Shown piece after piece: positions 1-14,706 of a stretch of 64,000 bases of DNA. The DNA comes from Lumbricus rubellus. Taxonomy: Eukaryota > Annelida > Clitellata > Crassiclitellata > Lumbricidae. The notes beneath the pieces were generated by a model. That model saw only the letters and a program-made list of their open reading frames with translations, ran no database searches and was not told the origin of the DNA. Position numbers and translations under genes: made by a program. The stretch lies in NCBI GenBank assembly GCA_945859605.1, contig OX243827.1, positions 5,641,345-5,705,344 of the forward strand. Reading direction: 5' to 3'. The first letter of the stretch is position 1, and each line of letters opens with the position of its first letter.

Positions 1-1010
1 TCGATTTATTTTGTTTTGCATGAAGTTCACAGACATGACTATAGTGTGCACTTGTACGTATACAAGTCGAACGCATCATTCACACTGTGTTTCAAACTAT
101 CATCTGTATTATTCATCTCTATCATTTCCGTCATTGCACTAAAAGCAAACGTAATTAAGGGATTTGTTTGTTAAACGTCAATGAATTTAACCGCTTAAAC
201 ATTTCGTTTTGTACAGCCTATATAGACAATCGTTTACCAGACTCTAAAAACCCTGCCACTTGCTCTTGTCAAATCTGATTAAGGCAATTCTCAACACCTA
301 ACAGTTAGACCAGTTTCTCTTTAACACATACTCGCTGTCTTTCTTTATATAGCTCCAGCATTTCCTCCGTGACAACTGAACAACGAGACAAACTTTTTTT
401 CTCGCAGTATAGTCATAGAAACCGCAGCAGACAGAATGGACGACGCGTCTCAAGGTCTCTCGACCTTCTTCTGCAGTGCAGACTTATTCCAATGTCTTCT
501 GTGAAGTGTGAATTGTAATCACGGGTTTTGTGGATTGGAAGCGAATCCATTTTCTTGGGGGGGGGGGCGGGTAGTGAGTTGAAAGAGGGCAAAGTAGGAA
601 GACACAATGTCTGACCGGAAACAGACCGCTGTCGAACTGACGAGCTGCGAACGATGAGAAGACAGTAGCCGCCCTATATATAGACCCCTGTAGGCTTTCA
701 TTGCAGTTGGAAAATGTAATGACGAGGAGGAGGAGGAGGAGGAGGAGGAGGAGAGTAAACAAAGAAAAATGAAAAGGTGGAGGAGGAGGATGTATTCCAA
801 TTCCATGTTGAAACCGCGTAGCCGTTTTCATCCGCTTTTTGATGAGAGTACAGGAGATGACACGTATAGATGAGGCTGAAAACAGAGATGTCGTTTTCCT
901 CCTTTTTCCTTTAGGTTGTCCACACAGTCCTTCGAAAACTTCCAACGTTTAGGTAGAAACAGATCTCAACTAATACGTGTGGTTGATTGTGCGTGAAGAT
1001 TGACGATGGC
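1..1010. other. 3' flank or 3' UTR, no gene seen
   Basis: No coding exon is recognisable. It contains a G run at about 554-566, (GGA)n at 721-755 and 778-790, and on the minus strand an AATAAA at 10-5 that could end the IGF2BP transcript. Confidence 0.4.
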
Positions 1011-1013
1011 AAA

Positions 1014-1472
1014 CGCAACACAATCATGTGGTGAAAACACAATCATGTGATGACAACACAATCATGTGGTGACTACACAATCATGTGGTGACAACACAAT
1101 CATGTGGTGAAAACACAATCATGTGGTGACAACACAATCATGTGGTGAAAACACAATCATGTGGTGAAAACACAATCATGTGGTGAAAACACAATCATGT
1201 GGTGAAAACACAATCATGTGGTGAAAACACAATCATGTGATGACAACACAATCAGGTGATGACAACACAATCATGTGGTGAAAACACAATCATGTGGTGA
1301 AAACACAATCATGTGGTGAAAACACAATCATGTGATGACAACACAATCAGGTGATGACAACACAATCATGTGGTGAAAACAGAATCATGTGGTGACAACA
1401 CAATCATGTGGTGACAACACAATCATCTGGTGAAAACACAATCATGTGGTGAAAACACAATCATGTGGTGCA
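1014..1472. repeat. 19-bp minisatellite, about 24 copies
   Basis: The unit is acaatcatgtggtgaaaac with a few variants (ggtgacaac, gatgacaac, atcagg). It lies downstream of the IGF2BP stop, so it may be transcribed in the 3' UTR. Confidence 0.95.
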
Positions 1473-1677
1473 AGTGTGTCTTTAGAAACTCTCCGACATT
1501 CTTGACTACATTCATTTCAGAGACGACCACAACTCGATCGTCCAGCACAGCCACTACGCGCAGAAATTGCAGCGATAATATATAAACAGCATCTGCATCA
1601 TCAGCAGTAGCAGACGATAACATGAATTAATGCTCTACAGATCTCAATGACGACACCGGTCAAACAACACAAGGCGG

Positions 1678-1801
1678 TGACGTCATCATAAAAAATAAGC
1701 TGACGTCATCACATCTTACGTTTGGAATGACGTCCTTACGGAAGTCGTAACGTTACCATGACGACGACTGCGTCACGTGTGACGACGCTCTGGCGACGTC
1801 A
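1678..1801. promoter_or_regulatory. CRE-like cluster with E-box
   Basis: Two perfect TGACGTCA palindromes (1678-1685 and 1701-1708), a near match TGACGTCC at 1728, CGACGTCA at 1794, and a CACGTG E-box at 1774-1779, all within 124 bp. CREB/ATF and bHLH families bind such sites. It lies about 300-420 bp past the IGF2BP stop, so its role (enhancer, promoter to the left, or chance) is unknown. Confidence 0.35.
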
Positions 1802-2094
1802 TCATGAGAATATCTCATCGGATGGTGACACCAGATGCGTGGGTGAAGGTGGATGGGGGGATGTTGGGGATGTTGGGGATGTTGGGGATGTTGGGGGTGT
1901 TGGAGGGAGGGAGGGTCGGATGGGGGGAGGGTCGGATGGGGGGGGGGGGCGACGCTGCTGAAGAAATAAGTCCCTGATATCGTCGTGTGTATAATATAAT
2001 AGGGTGACTTTGGTCTGAGTTTTGGCGAAGAAGACATCGACGCCGACTAGGAGACCCGTGGCAGCGGCGGCGGAGGCGGCGGCGGCGGCGGGTG

Positions 2095-2265
2095 CTAGGG
2101 GGGCGACGACCCCGTTCGACTTGAAGAGGCAGAAGGAGGAGGTGGAGGTGGAGTAGGGGTAGGGGTAGGAAGAGGAGGCGAAGAGGGAGGTGGAGGTGGA
2201 GGAGGAGGAGGAGGAGGTGCAGACGATAGTTTGCTGACCATGGATCGGATGCGATTGTGAGCGCT
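2095..2265 (-). CDS. IGF2BP: IGF2BP exon 16: KH4 last helix, Pro-rich C-terminus, stop
   Basis: Encodes [15 protein letters not shown] (matching MAQRKIRDILAQVK) and then a tail almost wholly of Pro, Ser and Thr from CCT/CCA triplets, ending SSPP and TAG at 2097-2095. Acceptor CAG is at 2268-2266. The proline tail is longer than in vertebrate proteins, which end soon after the helix. Confidence 0.88.
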   Translation of the reverse strand, partial: SAHNRIRSMVSKLSSAPPPPPPPPPPPSSPPLPTPTPTPPPPPPSASSSRTGSSPP

Positions 2266-3851
2266 CTGAAACAAACAACAGAAGATATCATCACGTGATG
2301 CTGATTATGTAGCGCCAGTATTTGCGATATCTTTACATCACGACATCTACGAATGAGTAAAGGCGAAAAACAATACAGGCAGACAACAGAAGAATGTACG
2401 ATGTACGATGTACGATGCACGATGCACGATGTACGATGTATAACAAGTTGAGCTTATAATGATCAGCTGCATATTGGATTGACGTCACCACCGCCAACAG
2501 ACATTTTCAAGTAGGCCTATTTATGCTACCAGTAGCCACACTTCTATATAGGGCCTACCTCTGTCGTCATTACATTTAAAATAATTACACGCAATCAACT
2601 GTCACTCTCAGTCTGTGTTCCTGCCTTGGTGCGTCTGTCTCTCTATTCGTCTCTGTGTCTTTCTGTCAATCAAACAACTTCTATAGCGCAAAGCTTTATC
2701 AGTTTTACCTAGTCTTATTCAAACGGCATTGCTCAAAGTAATGAAACCCGATTATTACATGTGATACTAGTATAAATCTGAGTTTTGATTCCTAACCTGA
2801 GTAGCAATAAAGTTTCCGAACACCTCAACAGTGACCTCCTCATCTCTCTCTTGCTGCTGCTGCTGCTGCTGCTGTGGCTGATGTGGCTGAGATACGGCGG
2901 CAGACTCATGCGATACATCAGCCGGTAGTTTTATCATGGCCCCTGTGATGCGCTGGATCTCACGAACGTTCTTTCCGCCTTTGCCAATCACCCTTCCAGC
3001 CGCTGAACGAGGAATGAGGATGGTCGTTCGCAGTCGAACCTCACCATCACTTCCTGCGAATCCTTCCAACTTCATCTTCTCAAAGATAAAGTAACTCGCC
3101 TGCAACAAAGAATGACACAAAATTAATTTAGACACATCGAACATCAATCAGCCACAGAATCATAATTCTCGCTTCACTTTCATTCGAATAGTGGCTGGCA
3201 GAGGCACCTATTAAATAGGTGCCTCTGCCTGCCAAATTTTCAGTGGTTCTTAAACTTTATAGACGACGTCTTGCTGACTACTGCAGGTACATGTATGTTA
3301 TGTAAAAAGGTATCGAACGCGGTTTTTGTAAGAGCTGACAGTATTGAGTAGTGTTTGAGATCAGATGCTCATTAGAGTTTAAAATTTCATTGATTCGTGT
3401 AGCAAGAATTGCAATGTTGGCAATTAGCGTAGGCCTACAGCCGTGTTTGAAATTTGGATTTACAACATCTGCTGGCAGAAAATCAAGAGAGAAATTGGAT
3501 CTTTTCTCGGAGTAACGCCAAAAATCGCACGAAGCTGCGACTTTGAAGCTCGACAGATAACTTTAGAAAGTCTCCTCACAGATTTAGATGAGAAGTAAAC
3601 TACATGTAGTTACCGGTAGTTGTCAGTAGGCCTATATGCAAATATAATAGAATAAATAATATTGCCTCCTCATGATACTATGATCCCGTTCACAGTTTAT
3701 CGATATAGAAAATGTCGGTGGTGCATACCCTCCAGCATGCGTCAGAATTTCCCTTGATTGTTGCAATTCTCTCATCGGCCGGATTCTGGTCGTCACGTCT
3801 CGGCTCCACCTACAGACACACAGACAGACAGACAGACAGACGTTCAGAGGC

Positions 3852-3882
<31 letters not shown>

Positions 3883-6800
3883 TGTTCAGAAGCAGACAGA
3901 CAATGGTTTACAAGCAGACTCCGATATTACAATGTATGTCCGCAGCAGAAAGACAGAAGACGACCACAGAACATAATAAATTGATAATTGTTTTATCGTC
4001 GGATGAATGTTCCACGGCAGCTAATGAACGAAATCAACTTCAAAATAAATCAGTTCACTTGAATTTTAAATAGGCCTACTATAATAGTATTGCCCCGTCC
4101 TTATTAAGCAAAGCGGTTCAGCTAAAGACGAAGCAGACGTCCAAGTGAATGTTCTATGGCAGCTAATGAATAGTATGAAGATGAAGACATCGCGATAGCA
4201 ATCGTTATCAACCAATTGAACCAAATGTTAAGAAACTACAATATTATAATAATTATGTAGAAAGTTCACATAGCAACAGAACTGAAATATTGTAATAGTT
4301 TGAATTGTAACTGAAGAGATCTTAAGAAGAAATTAGAATGAAATAATAGATCTGGCAGAATCGACTTGCGATGCTGATCGATAGTCATTCTTACAAGTTT
4401 TAGGAGATCTATTAATGAATCATTGAACGAATAAACAATAGCCTAATATTATTAAATAGTTGAATATACGACATTAATTTTAGGTTGATGTTGAGGAGAC
4501 GATAGAAAAGCGACAGACCGTGACGAAAGCATTGGAGTCACGGATGATGCGTTTTATGTTGGCACCAGCCGCTCCTATAATGGCACCAACGGCGAAGTTT
4601 GGAATTCCGATGTGACAAGTCTCAATGGTTGGCTGCTGATGTTGGTGAGTAGGAGGAGGTTGCTGCTGCTGCTGCTGGCGGGGAAACTGTGGATGGGCAG
4701 GAGGAGACCGAGCGATGGCTAATGGAGGATGAAGAGGAGGAGGAGGAGGAGGCATGGATCCATAGGCTGCTGCTGATGCTGAGGATGCTGAGTAGTAGCC
4801 ACCGGTTGATGGTTCCTAGATTCAGACAAAAAGACAATCGAAGACAAAAGACAACTGAAACGAAATGACTCATCAGCTTCATCGACAGATGTTCATCGTC
4901 AACCAATCTACGATGCGGCGGCTGCTGCTGCTGCTGACGATGAAGATGAAGATGAAATGATGATGATGACGATGATGATAATGATGACGATGATGATGAT
5001 GACAATGATGAAGATGACGACGAAATGATGATGACGACGATGATGACGATGATGATGATGACGATGAAGATGAAGACGAAGATGAAGATGACGACGAAAT
5101 GATGATGATGATGATGCTGACGATGAAGATAATGACAAAATGATGATGATGATGACTATGATAGTGATGAGAAAGAACCTTGTGATAAATGACGATTATG
5201 AAGCTGATGACTACGATAGTGATGACCTCGTGATGAATGATGATGATGATGATGATGTATTGTGTGCAGGCTGCATGTGGTCGTCTTGTGGTCATCGAAA
5301 TCACACACAAAGCATTTGAAATTATTTATTATTCTCCTTGAATGAGAGTTCATTCATTCGTCGTCCTCTCTCTGTCTCATCCAGATCTGTTAGCTGATGT
5401 CGTTTGGAAGCAAATAAAAGAATTCCAGTAAATTAGTTTTAAAAATAGCTTACATAGACAGGCCTCGGTGTGGGATAAGCGGCGGCGGTGGCTCCTCCTG
5501 GTCCTGTGGCGGATAGACTGGGCATCGACAAGCTGGGCATCAAACCTGGAGGCTACCAGCAGCAACAACAACGATATACTTTGGATAACTTTCTGCACAA
5601 GAAGATCTGCACATAATTTGGTCGACTTTAAAGCTATGTACACCAAGTTACGAACGTTTATTGTAGTTGGTCTGTGGTCTTAATAATATTGTGCAGACAA
5701 CTGCAGCCTTGCCTTTCTTGAAAGTTGTTTTATTTGAATTTCAAAAGATCGCTCGTTCTTGCAAGCTGTGCATCAAGTGAATTCTTTCTCTAAAGAATAT
5801 TACTCAACTGCAGAGAGTACTGTTGTGACTTTGCAAGTTTTGTCAACTACTGATTTGGACGAGTGAATGAATTTGTGATGAGGTGAGAAATAAATATGAA
5901 GGACGAAGTGGAGACATAATCAAAGACCAGAAAGCACAAACACACGCGCGATAGATTATTATATAGATTCAATAGAATTGAATATATACGCATGCACGTT
6001 CGCCATTGTAGACACACACACATCCACACACATACATCCACACACACACACAGACACACAGACACACACATACCCTTGTGTAGCTGTAGATGTCCCGTTC
6101 GTGGCACTCGATGAGTTTACTGGAAATGGCATTTTCAGCCTTCGACATGTTTTCCACTGTGCCACGAATGGCAATGATGCGATCCGGATAGAGCGACGCC
6201 ATCTCTTGGACGCTACACAAAGTACACAAAGCAGGCTTGCAACAATCAACGATGGTTCTGTTATATTAATAGTGTTTATAACGAAATAAGACAAGACGAA
6301 CAACATTCGTCACAATTCACATCATCGATCCATTTGTCGCATTCCAAGAATAAATTCGTCTTTAGAAAGTTTAAAACGTATGTATTACGCACATATTATG
6401 AACTCTTGTTATAGCGCCCCTTCAAGATTTCTACTCAGAGGCGCTCCCGAATACAATGGACATTGAATCTGTGTTTCACGTTGATGTTCATGAGCATTTA
6501 CGAGTGAAGGACCACATGCTCATGGTCCCTACGCGACGGCTTGATATGGCTTCAAGCCCACAACCTTCCGGCTCCAAGGCATCGAACATACCCCTACACC
6601 ACCGTGCCCAATTGGTTTAATTCAAAGTAACACAGTAACCGCCAGAAGTTCAACTAAAACCCCGTATCATCATCCAGTTAAAGACTAGCGACTCTTAGGA
6701 CGAACCAAATTCTTTGTAAGGATGAGACGTTGATGATGGAATGAAGTGTCAAACATTGAATTTTGATGAGAAGAATTTCACTTAAAACTAAAAACTAAAT

Positions 6801-9800
6801 AGACTAGCTTTGGCATATGAGGTTAGTTACTTAGAAATCGTGATTTTTGTTGCCGTGTCTTCGCGAACTTTCTTGATAGTCTTTCCTTCTCTGCCGATGA
6901 TTCGACCACAGAAGCGATCATCGATCAGCATCTTTAGAGTGATGTCCCTTCATAAGAAAACCACAATACAAAAACAACAATACAAAAACAACAATACATA
7001 ATTACACTCCAATCAAACTTCTAAGTTCTAGCATGTTAAAAATTCATTTCTCTCCATCCTTCACTCTTTTCTTTCCTTCCTTCCCTATCAATCAAATATT
7101 TGAAAGAATTTCTCAGTCAAGTTAATTGATCAAAACAGATATTGTAAAGATGCGAAATTAATGTAGTCTTTAATGTATCTGCTTAGCAATGGCCGACCAG
7201 CGTATATCGCTAAAGTCTGATCTGGGGAAAGTTTTGATGATATACTGTCGCCATTGGCAAATAGAAAGATTAGATAACAATTGCAATAATTTAGTAGGTC
7301 TGTGGGTTCGAGAACGCCTCTCGCCCTCTCCCTCTTCTTTCAAGTGTCCATTGATAATTACTTAGGGCCACTTATTACGTTAGTTATGGACTAACCCTAG
7401 CAATCCTAATGTATGGCAATCTAGTAATCGTTCTATCGACGTCTATTCTCTCTTATTATTTAACTGCCCCGCCCCTACCCTACCCTATCCTACCCATACC
7501 CTTACCCCTACCCTACCCTACCCTACCCTACCCTACCCTACCCTACCCTACCCTACCCTACCCTACCCTATCCTACCCATACCCTTACCCCTACCCTACC
7601 CTATCCTACCCATACCCTTACCCCTACCCTACCCTATCCTACCCATACCCTTACCCCTACCCTACCCTACCCTATCCTACCCATACCCTTACCCCTACCC
7701 TATCCTACCCATACCCTTACCCCTACCCTACTCTACCCTATCCTACCCATACCCTTACCCCTACCCCTACCGCTATTCCTATTCCTACCCTCTGTTGGTG
7801 TTGATGGACTCCTTCTGCATGATCGACATGATCTCTTTACATGCTTCCGAACATTGGCTGCATTGGCCGAACAGAGAGATCATCTACAACAATATGTACA
7901 ACAACAACAATGTACAACAACAACAATGTACAACAACAGCAACAATGTACAACAACAACAATGTACAACAACAACAATGTACAACAACAATGTACAACAA
8001 CAACAATTAATGTACAACAACAACAACAATGTACAACAACAATAACAATGTACAACAACAACAACAATGTACAACAACAACAATTAATGTACAACAACAA
8101 CAATTAATGTACAACAACAACAATTAATGTACAACAACAACAATGTACAACAACAACAATGTACAACAACAACAATGTACAACAACAACAATTAATGTAC
8201 AACAACAACAACAACAATGTACAACAACAGCAATGTACAACAACAACAACAACAACAACAACAATGTACAACAACAACAACAATGTACAACAACAACAAT
8301 TAATGTACAACAACAACAATTAATGTACAACAACAACAACAATGTACAACAACAACAATTAATGTACAACAACAACAATTAATGTACAACAACAACAACA
8401 ACAATGTACAACAACAACAATTAATGTACAACAACAACAACAATGTACAACAACAACAACAACAACAATGTACAACAACAACAATCAACAATGTACAACA
8501 ACAACAACAACAATGTACAACAACAACAATTAAGGTACAACAACAACAATGTACAACAACAACAACAACAACATTGTACAACAACAACAATTAATGTACA
8601 ACAACAACAATTAATGTACAACAACAACAACGATGTACAACAATGTACAACAACAACAACAATGTACAACAACAACAATGTACAACAACAACACATTGCA
8701 ACGATCAGCATAATTATTCTATACAAAAATCCTACAACATTAGTTGTTATGCCTGTCACACATTTAGCCTACATATAGACTGGGTAACCCGGTAAGGTAA
8801 CCTACAAGGACAAAAGGATTCCACGTTACACGAGCAAGGCCGTAGCCAGGATTTGATTTCGGGGGTGTTTTTTCGAGGGAGAATTTCTGACGACCTGTTT
8901 TGCAGTTGTCAAAATTTCTGACGACCTTTTTTTGTAGTTGTCAAAATTTCTGACGACCTTTTTTTAGTTATTGGAAGCGGTTTTCTCATCATTTTTTGCC
9001 TAATTTTATGAGTTTTTTCATTATGTGCTAGTGAATGTATTCTATTTTTCTACATTTTTTCATTTCGAGGGGTGTTTTCATGGTTTTATTTCATGGTTTT
9101 TACATCATGTACTAGTAAATGCATTATACTATTTTTTCCATTTTTCATTTTGGGGGTGTTCAAACCCCCAAAACACCCCCTAGCTACGGCCTTGTACACG
9201 AGTTTACCTTTTCCACTTGACCGGTATTTTCTTTTCCATGAACATCAACTCTGAAACAAGAAATTCAATAAATTGTAAAAAATTCAGTCAAGAGAAAACT
9301 TTGCAAAGTTTTCAGCGAAATACTTTCCGGTGCCATGGCAAAAAACGAGAGTCAAATGCCGACTAATTGAACTGCTGACCTTTCTTTGTTCTAAGCCTCA
9401 GCAGCTGACAAACGACGACGACCATCAATAAATGTTTTAATACAATACAATCATCCGATTTGCTGTCAAGTGAGACGAAGGTCAAGGTCATCGAAATGAA
9501 GAACTGATGAGAAGATCGAATCATTAAAAGTCGCATGGAACGAAGTTTCAACGAAATCAGATTCGAAATTCCTCCTCACGAAATCGCTTGTATGTATAAA
9601 CTATAAACCAAGACGATGTTAATCTATCTAGAAATTCGTTAAAAGCACAGTATACCTTTGACCCATATGGAAACGCCTGTGCAAGACTGAAAGTGGTTGA
9701 TATTAATTGGCTTCCTGATAACTTTCCGTCATTCTTTGTTACACGATGTGAAACGTTAAAGCAGAAATGCCTGCGATCATTTTCATTTTGTTAAAGACTC

Positions 9801-12016
9801 AATTTCTGAGCTGCACATACATGGGAGGAAGATATATGGTAATTTACAAGACTTTACAATAAATGATTATATCTGATGATTTTTGTTCACTCACCGCACT
9901 TTGCAGTTGGCTGTGATATTGCGAATCGTCTGTCCTTTGCGTCCAATTATGGCGCCGATGAAGTCACTAGGTACCAATATCCTGCGAACAGACAGTTTAC
10001 AAGATTCGTTAAGACATAATAAATACTCTACAGAGTAAGACGTCCAACTGTTGTTGTCCTACCAGATCTTCGCCATTTAATTCTGTTGAGAACGGAGCAA
10101 CACTTGAGAAAGGAACGACAGTCGATTTGATGGCTAAGTTTCAAATATTTACAATTTTCTAATTCTCAAATAAGTTTCTAATAATTATTATGTTATGTTA
10201 TTGTATGCGCTTTTTCTTTTCTGCACCTTCGCAGTTTTACTTGTTATTTGTTCTGATTCATGCTTTAACGGTTAGTGTCATTGTAGGCATTTAAAATGAC
10301 ATTTAAAATGGAAATGAGAAAGGGGCTAATCTGCTATATAGCTCAACGATATTGTTTCTTTTGGGGTTACCCTTTGACACCCATGAACTGGTACATATTT
10401 ATATTTTTGTTAATCAATAATAAGCTTATGAATTCAATCGAATAAACGTAGAGAATAATTCAGAACGCATATTACAGTATATATAATAGATCTATGCTAG
10501 AAACACCTCAGCGAATGGAAGAGGCAAAGAGTAAAAGATGCATCAAACGAGTATAAGTGTTGATGTTGTTACCTAAGAGGTAAGTCGACTGGTCGAAGAG
10601 GTTGGTCACGCTCTGTTGGGTCGTGACGATCGTTCGCAGCGTAGACGTAGTCAACCTATATATTATACAGAAAAAACAAAAGTCATCTCTGCTGCTGGTC
10701 AGTTCTACTCATCAGTTATAGGTCTAATGGTCTTCTATAGCGCCGTTATGACGATGCACAAGACACAGACATTGTCAGACTATCTGTGTTCAGTTCACAT
10801 GTAACGTATTCAAACATCATGATTCGTTAGAAAGAAATCTAGATCGAAATCGGTTGACATGGAAACCAAAGAACTACCCAGGAGCGCTCTCAACGTGACA
10901 GGCCCGTGAAAAGAGAAAGGTCTTCAAGCAGCGAAGAGATGCAGGTGAATTAAGACCAGAATCCACATGGATGTTGTGAACACGACATCGGGTCAACGCA
11001 TGGCTGCTGATATTTGTAATCATGATTTTAATTAATACGAGTATTCTTGCTATAATTATTATGAATTCCAGAGGCCATTCCACATTAATAGCAAAAGTCC
11101 GATGCTGTGTTAATGAGGTTCTTGACCACGGCACAAATGTATGAATGCATAAAGGTCTTTCTTTCTAGAAAGGGGCTTGTTGCACATTGAGTCACAGATG
11201 TGTTTAGACGCTAAGCACTGCATGGACTTAGCAACTAGGAGCACGACCTTGTATCTGATTCGCACCAAGGTCGGGAGCCAGTGAAGGTCATGAGTCATGT
11301 ATGTGGAGATATGTGAGTATCGAGGAAGTCATGCGATAAGTTTAGCAGCAGAATTTAGGACAGATTGCACAATGCACAGATGACAGACGAGTCGACGGCA
11401 GCCTTTCTCTTATATGTAATGTTTTCCTTTCTCCCATATGTAATGCTTTTTCCTTTCTCTCATATGTAATGCTTTTCCATTTTCTAATGTAATGTTTTAG
11501 AATGGAATTAAATTAAACTAGGCCTATCAGTCGACACTCCTAAGTTCGCTCGTAGTCTCTTCCAATGTTCACTCTTCCAATGTTCACATGCACGATGCAT
11601 GCTGTTCAATAGAAGAAGAAGGAGACAAGACAGAATAAGACAGGAAAGCATACAAAGAAGCAGACGAAGAAGCAGACGAAGAAGCAGACGAAGAGGGAGT
11701 GTGAGGGGGTTGGAGGGGCAGCAGAAGAACGAAGGAACGAACCTGAAGGATTGAACCGTCGTAATCGTAGTTATGCAGTTGGTCAACGGCGCTGAAAACA
11801 GACAGAGACGAAGAATCAGAGCACGATTAGCCAATCAGAGACGTCGTTACATTCCGTCTATAATAGCCAGAATAAATCACCACCTCACACACACACACAC
11901 ACACACGCGCACACACACACGCACACACACACACACGCTCGCATGCACATACGCACACACACACGCACACACACATGCACACGCACACACACGCACACGT
12001 ACACACACCTATACAG

Positions 12017-12051
<35 letters not shown>

Positions 12052-14674
12052 CACACACACGCACACGCACACACACGCACACACACCGACTGCTTCATGA
12101 CAACCTTCTCCTCCTTCTCGTGCTTCTCTCGTTCAGTCTACTTTCTCATCGGTCGCACGCAACGGCGCAACATTCAAATCCAAATGAAATTATGAATCTA
12201 TGTAATGTATGCAATGTATGCAATGTATGCAATGTATGCAATGTATGCAATGTATGCAATGTATGCATTGTATTTAATGTATGCAATGTATGCAATGTAT
12301 GCATTGTATTCAATGTATGCAATGTATGCAATGTATGCAATGTATGCAATGTATGCAATGTATGTAATGTATGCAATGTATGCAATGTATGCAATGTATG
12401 CAATGTATTCAATGTATGTAATGTATGCAATGTATGCAATGTATGCAATGTATGCAATGTATGCAATGTATGCAATGCATGCACTGTATGCAATGTATGC
12501 AATGTATGCACTGTATGCAATGTATGCAATGTATGCAATGTATGCAATGTATGCATTGTATTCAATGTATGCAATGTATGCAATGTATGCAATGTATGCA
12601 ATGTATGCATTGTATTCAATGTATGCAATGTATGCAATGTATGCAATGTATGCAATGTATTCAATGTATGCAATGTATGCAATGTATGCAATGTATGCAT
12701 TGTATTCAATGTATGCAATGTATGCAATGTATGCATTGTATTCAATGTATGCAATGTATGCAATGTATGCAATGTATGCAATGTATGCAATGTATGCAAT
12801 GTATGTAATGTATGCAATGTATGTAATGTATGCATGATGATGAATTGCGCCGCATGTCTTGTGTCGTCGACTGCAATGTATAATTTTTGTAATGTAATCT
12901 GACGTTTATTTATATAGCGCCACTTCACGAAAACTCACCAACGACGTCGTTTGGTGATTCGTCAGAGTCGTGCAACGCGCAGAGAACGAGTTCGACATTC
13001 AGCAAATGAGTTATTGCGCAGAGGACGACAGGCAGACACTGATGTTGAGCTGGTTGTGATGAGAGTCATGAGACATTGTTATGAAAAGGAGTGGCGGGTC
13101 TGTCTGTCTGTCTGTCTATACTCATTCTTACCTTTTGGCGCTCTCTGCTGTGTCGAATGTGACTATGGCCGACATCGTCGTCGTCATCATCGTCGTCGTC
13201 GTCGTCTCAGGGTCGCAGCTGACTGGAAATAAGAGAATAAGAATAAGAATGTTCATCTCAGTGTGTATTTAGATATGCATGTATGCACCCCTATACTTAA
13301 GGGTGTCACGACAACTCGTCTAACGACAACTCGTCTAACGACAAGTGGTCTCCGGACAATTCGTCTAACGACAACTGGTCCAGCGCTTGAGAAATGGAAG
13401 CTGCATGATAGTTTTTGGAGGTGAAATGGAGGTTGGATTGATGAAAAAACGCAAGAGAAATGGAATCTGGATGATGGTTCTCTTACAGGTGAAATAGAAG
13501 CTGGATTGACGAAAATAACGCATGATAAATAAAAGCTGGATGAAGGTATTTCTAGATCTGAAATGGAAGCTGGATTGATAATAAAACCGCTTAAGTAATG
13601 GAAGGTGGATGAGGGTATTTTTATATATGAAATAGAAGCTGGATTGACTAAAATAACAGGCGAGAACTAGAAGCTGGATGAAGGTATTTCTAGATTTGAA
13701 GTAGAAATGGGTGCATGTTGGAATATATGAATGAAAATCGTCAATTCAGCTTCCATTTAAGCCAAAAAACATTTTCGTAAATCCAGCTTCTATTTCATCA
13801 ATACTATTCGACAGTAGACCAGTTGTCGTTAGACCAATTGTCCGGAGACGAGTTGTCGTTAGACGAGTTGTCGGTAGACCAGTTGTCGTGGAACCATATA
13901 CTTAAGATACCTTTCTTCAAAAGCGCTGAGCAGCTTGCGCTATCTATAATAGCCGGTAACTAGATGTCACTTATGTCGGTAATGTAATCTTCCTTAGGTT
14001 TCTCAAGCGCCCAAAGTTGTCAAGACGCAGGAACTATATATCTACAATGTATATGTACTTAAATACGTACGAACGTATGCAAGCATGTGTGTTCACATAA
14101 GGACATAACATATAAATGCGCGTGCATACATAGGCCTAATTACATACATAGACTACATCGTCGTGTAGGCCCTACATGTACATATTCATATACATGCATG
14201 CGTATGACAACTCGGACCATTTAGAGTTTCACACTTTTAGAGATAGCTGCATTTGTTTTGGATACTACATTTTTTTCTACATAATTATTACGACGATAGA
14301 TGATAAGACTTTGCATGCGACGACGTCGTTACTCTCCTCCTCTCACCCATTTCGCAGCTTTCGATTCGTCCAAAGTTGACCGTCAACTCGTGAACCGCTT
14401 CTTCCGACATATGAGGAGGCAGATTTGAGATCTGGATGCGATTGCTTCGCCTACAACATTTAAACGATCACATAAATTATAATCAATATCATCATCGTCA
14501 TCATCGTCATCGTCGTCGTCGTCGTCGTCAGCGTCATCGTCATCGTCATCATCATCATCATCATCACCATTACCATCGCAATCACCATCACCTTCACCGT
14601 CGTCGTCGTCGTCATCATTGTCGTCGTCGTCGTCGTCGTCGTCGCCATCATCATCATCATCATCGTCATCGTCA

Positions 14675-14706
<32 letters not shown>

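Noticed and set aside
7465..8697. CRISPR-like or satellite repeat system
   Set aside because: Units are contiguous with no unique spacers, and the context is a eukaryotic intron.
12146..12928. Long Cys-Asn-Val, Tyr-Ala-Met and His-Thr-Leu repeat ORFs (up to 319 aa)
   Set aside because: The 9-bp repeat has no stop in any frame, so both strands are open. The array is intronic.
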